Shown here piece after piece: positions 62,498 through 64,000 of a DNA stretch of 64,000 bases. Numbering within the stretch: the first letter of the stretch is position 1; each line of letters begins with the position of its first letter. The translations under genes and the position numbers were made by a program. The DNA comes from Basidiobolus meristosporus CBS 931.73 (Eukaryota; Basidiobolomycota; Basidiobolomycetes; Basidiobolales; Basidiobolaceae): contig MCFE01000215.1 of assembly GCA_002104905.1 (NCBI GenBank), positions 62,001-126,000 of the forward strand, written 5' to 3'. The notes beneath the pieces were generated by a model. The model saw only the letters and a program-made list of their open reading frames with translations. It was not told the origin of the DNA and did no database searches.

Positions 62498-64000
62498 AGA
62501 GGTTGTAGCTTCTTCAGAGGCAGCATTAACAATGTGACCTGCAGAGTCCCAGAGCTCTTCAAATGGTGCATCACTTAAGTCAGCAAGGAGGGAAATGGCA
62601 TGGTTCTTGAGGAAGTATGCCACATCATAGGAGGGGGCTTGTCTCTTGATGGCAGCAAAGAAAGACAGAATGGCAACATGGGCTGGAGGCTTGTTGAACA
62701 GTAGAGAGTCAGAGGATTCAGATTCTTCAGGCACTATCTTGAAGTCAGTTTTCAGCCAGTTAAGGTTCTTCTCCACAAAGGCAACAAATGGGTCAGCAAT
62801 GTTTTGGTCTAGGATAACCTCCAGAATCTTCCCTTTTCTCCAGGCCAGGTTGACAATTCTTGAGAGCTGAATATTGCATGCCTTGAGTGCTTTCCTGATG
62901 TTGGAAATGGGGGTCCAGGGAACTTGCTTCAAGTACACCACAGTCCAGGTAGAAGCTGGTGGTAGGTTTGCTGGGGGCTTGTAAGTCCTTCTGTGTTGCA
63001 ATGGAGCTGCAGTAGTCAGATTGGAGTCCACATTCTCAGTAGAAGGTTTTCTTGATGTGTCTTGCTGAATAGTACTGGAGCTGGATGTGCTGATAATTCT
63101 TGCTAGAACCTTGCCTGCATAAGTCTGAGGTATAGCTGAGGTGACTGTAGAGGTGGTGGCAGCTGGTGCAGGTGGAGAGGCAGAGACTGAAGCAGGAACT
63201 GAGGTCACCTGGGAGAAGGCAGTAGAAGCAGGTTTTCTGGGAGGAACAGAGTTCACTATCCAGTTGTTCTGTAAAACACTGGAGTAGCTTTTCTGTGGAA
63301 CAGGATCTTGCTCTTGAACAGGAACAGAAGCAGGAGGCTGGGGCTGAGCAGTAGTGGTAAGGCAGTGGCACTCCAAGGAAGCTTTTTGCAAGGCATCTCT
63401 GGCAGTTTTCAGGGCAGTATTGGCTTCATTCTTGAGCTTCTTGCATTGGGCATCCAGTCTCTTGTTTTCAATAGCCAGGGCAGTATTGGCAGCCTCTAAA
63501 TCAGCAATTCTCTTCTCAATTGCAAGGAATCTCTGAAGAAATGCATCAGTAGAAGTGCTGGCATCTGGGAGAGCAGTGGCAGGAATAGAGTCCATTGACA
63601 GTGGGCTTCTTGGAGGCAAGGAAAGTGGACTGGCAGATTCAGGCACAAAAGGAGATATCCTGGCAGGAGGAGAAGGAGTATCCAAGGCAGTAACAGAGGC
63701 AATTCTTGTTGGTGAAGCAGCAGCAGGGGAGGCAAGCCTGTTCAGAAACTGGGCAGGAGAGAGTGCTTGAGGAGAGGGAGTCTTCAGCTTGCCAAGCATG
63801 TCTTCCATCAGAGTGATACCAATATTCCTGGTGCATTTGCAGAGAAAAGTAAGCTTCCTGAGTCTGCCAGCTCTTCCATTCCTTCTGATAGTTCCTTTGT
63901 TTCCACAGTTGGGGCAAGAAATCTTCTTGACAGACTTGTCAAAGCAATCAAGAACCTTCCTTTCAGGTGTAGTGGGCTCCTGTTGAGGTTTTGGTGGCAT
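62492..64000 (-). CDS. LINE ORF1 (zinc ribbon, coiled coil, RNA-binding-like)
   Basis: 502 residues with the ATG at the last base of the window. Features: an N-terminal zinc ribbon with Cys29, Cys32, Cys54 and Cys56 (CPNCGNKG...CKC), resembling the ribbon of some transposase-associated proteins; a Pro/Ser/Ala-rich linker; a heptad coiled coil at about 153-210 (FLAIEKRIADLEAANTALA) for trimerisation; a second Pro/Ser/Thr-rich linker; and a C-terminal globular domain from about 345 (WTVVYLKQVPWTPISNIRKA, ILEVILDQNI) shared with the ORF1-only element. It probably packages LINE RNA. It ends in TGA followed by CTA. Confidence 0.88.
   Translation of the reverse strand: MPPKPQQEPTTPERKVLDCFDKSVKKISCPNCGNKGTIRRNGRAGRLRKLTFLCKCTRNIGITLMEDMLGKLKTPSPQALSPAQFLNRLASPAAASPTRIASVTALDTPSPPARISPFVPESASPLSLPPRSPLSMDSIPATALPDASTSTDAFLQRFLAIEKRIADLEAANTALAIENKRLDAQCKKLKNEANTALKTARDALQKASLECHCLTTTAQPQPPASVPVQEQDPVPQKSYSSVLQNNWIVNSVPPRKPASTAFSQVTSVPASVSASPPAPAATTSTVTSAIPQTYAGKVLARIISTSSSSTIQQDTSRKPSTENVDSNLTTAAPLQHRRTYKPPANLPPASTWTVVYLKQVPWTPISNIRKALKACNIQLSRIVNLAWRKGKILEVILDQNIADPFVAFVEKNLNWLKTDFKIVPEESESSDSLLFNKPPAHVAILSFFAAIKRQAPSYDVAYFLKNHAISLLADLSDAPFEELWDSAGHIVNAASEEATTSA

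Larger units (their letters stand above)
59654..64000 (-). mobile_element. Main LINE: near-complete non-LTR retrotransposon
   Basis: A minus-strand element with ORF1, an APE-type endonuclease and reverse transcriptase in ORF2, and a short 3' tail of about 68 bp. ORF1 starts at the very edge of the window, so the 5' UTR lies outside. ORF1 and ORF2 are in one frame, separated by one TGA. A frameshift near 61320-61400 breaks ORF2. No RNase H domain and no poly(A) tail; the 3' end is CTCCCCCCCTAACCC. Confidence 0.88.

Overview
The window reads as nuclear DNA of a filamentous fungus. A basidiomycete is most likely, judged from the malic enzyme sequences and the mix of Ty1/copia, chromodomain Ty3, Harbinger-type and non-LTR elements; I cannot name the genus. 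About 50 of the 64 kb is AT-rich nested transposon sequence. A visibly GC-richer island at about 44.1-53.4 kb holds the only clear host genes.

Region by region: (1) 1-9173 is an old plus-strand copia element (copia-1), split at 3003/7690 by a younger, intact minus-strand copia (copia-2, 3004-7689, TSD TCTAT). Copia-1 itself sits in a still older minus-strand copia (copia-4), which a chromodomain Ty3 element (gypsy-1, 9283-15184, visually identical 521-bp LTRs, TSD TATAT) also interrupts. (2) 17.6-21.4 kb holds a decayed Ty3 integrase, a broken Harbinger/PIF transposase and an unrecognised divergent ORF pair. (3) 21360-28545 is a second, unrelated Ty3 element (gypsy-2, 1.08-kb LTRs), followed by a truncated relative (gypsy-3). 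(4) 31.4-44.1 kb is old repeat sequence: an unclassified element built of direct repeats, three foldback elements and several decayed copia copies. (5) 44.1-53.4 kb is the gene island, with two divergently oriented malic enzyme genes about 4 kb apart. One has a probable mitochondrial presequence and the other does not. Their central 0.84 kb is virtually identical while the 5' ends have diverged, which points to gene conversion. (6) 54.3-56.0 kb is decayed copia again. (7) 56.0-64.0 kb is a head-to-tail, all minus-strand array of non-LTR elements: a nearly complete LINE, 5'-truncated LINE copies, an ORF1-only element and three copies of a tRNA-derived SINE.

The most interesting system is the LINE/SINE array. 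All members, whether coding or not, share one 3' tail with two consecutive potential stem-loops. Their pairing is kept while stem and loop sequences change, and a C-rich end resembling CCCTAA follows. This looks like a LINE with its dependent SINE and an ORF1-only parasite. In the LINE, ORF1 and ORF2 are in one frame separated by a single UGA followed by CUA, a known readthrough context, and ORF2 has no early AUG. Gypsy-1 carries a textbook -1 frameshift cassette at gag/pol (GGGAAAC, 6-nt spacer, perfect 11-bp hairpin). The copia family has a primer binding site matching the anticodon arm of initiator tRNA-Met, which implies a half-tRNA primer.

All calls come from reading the sequence by eye. 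Element ends, repeat identity and family names should be treated as such.
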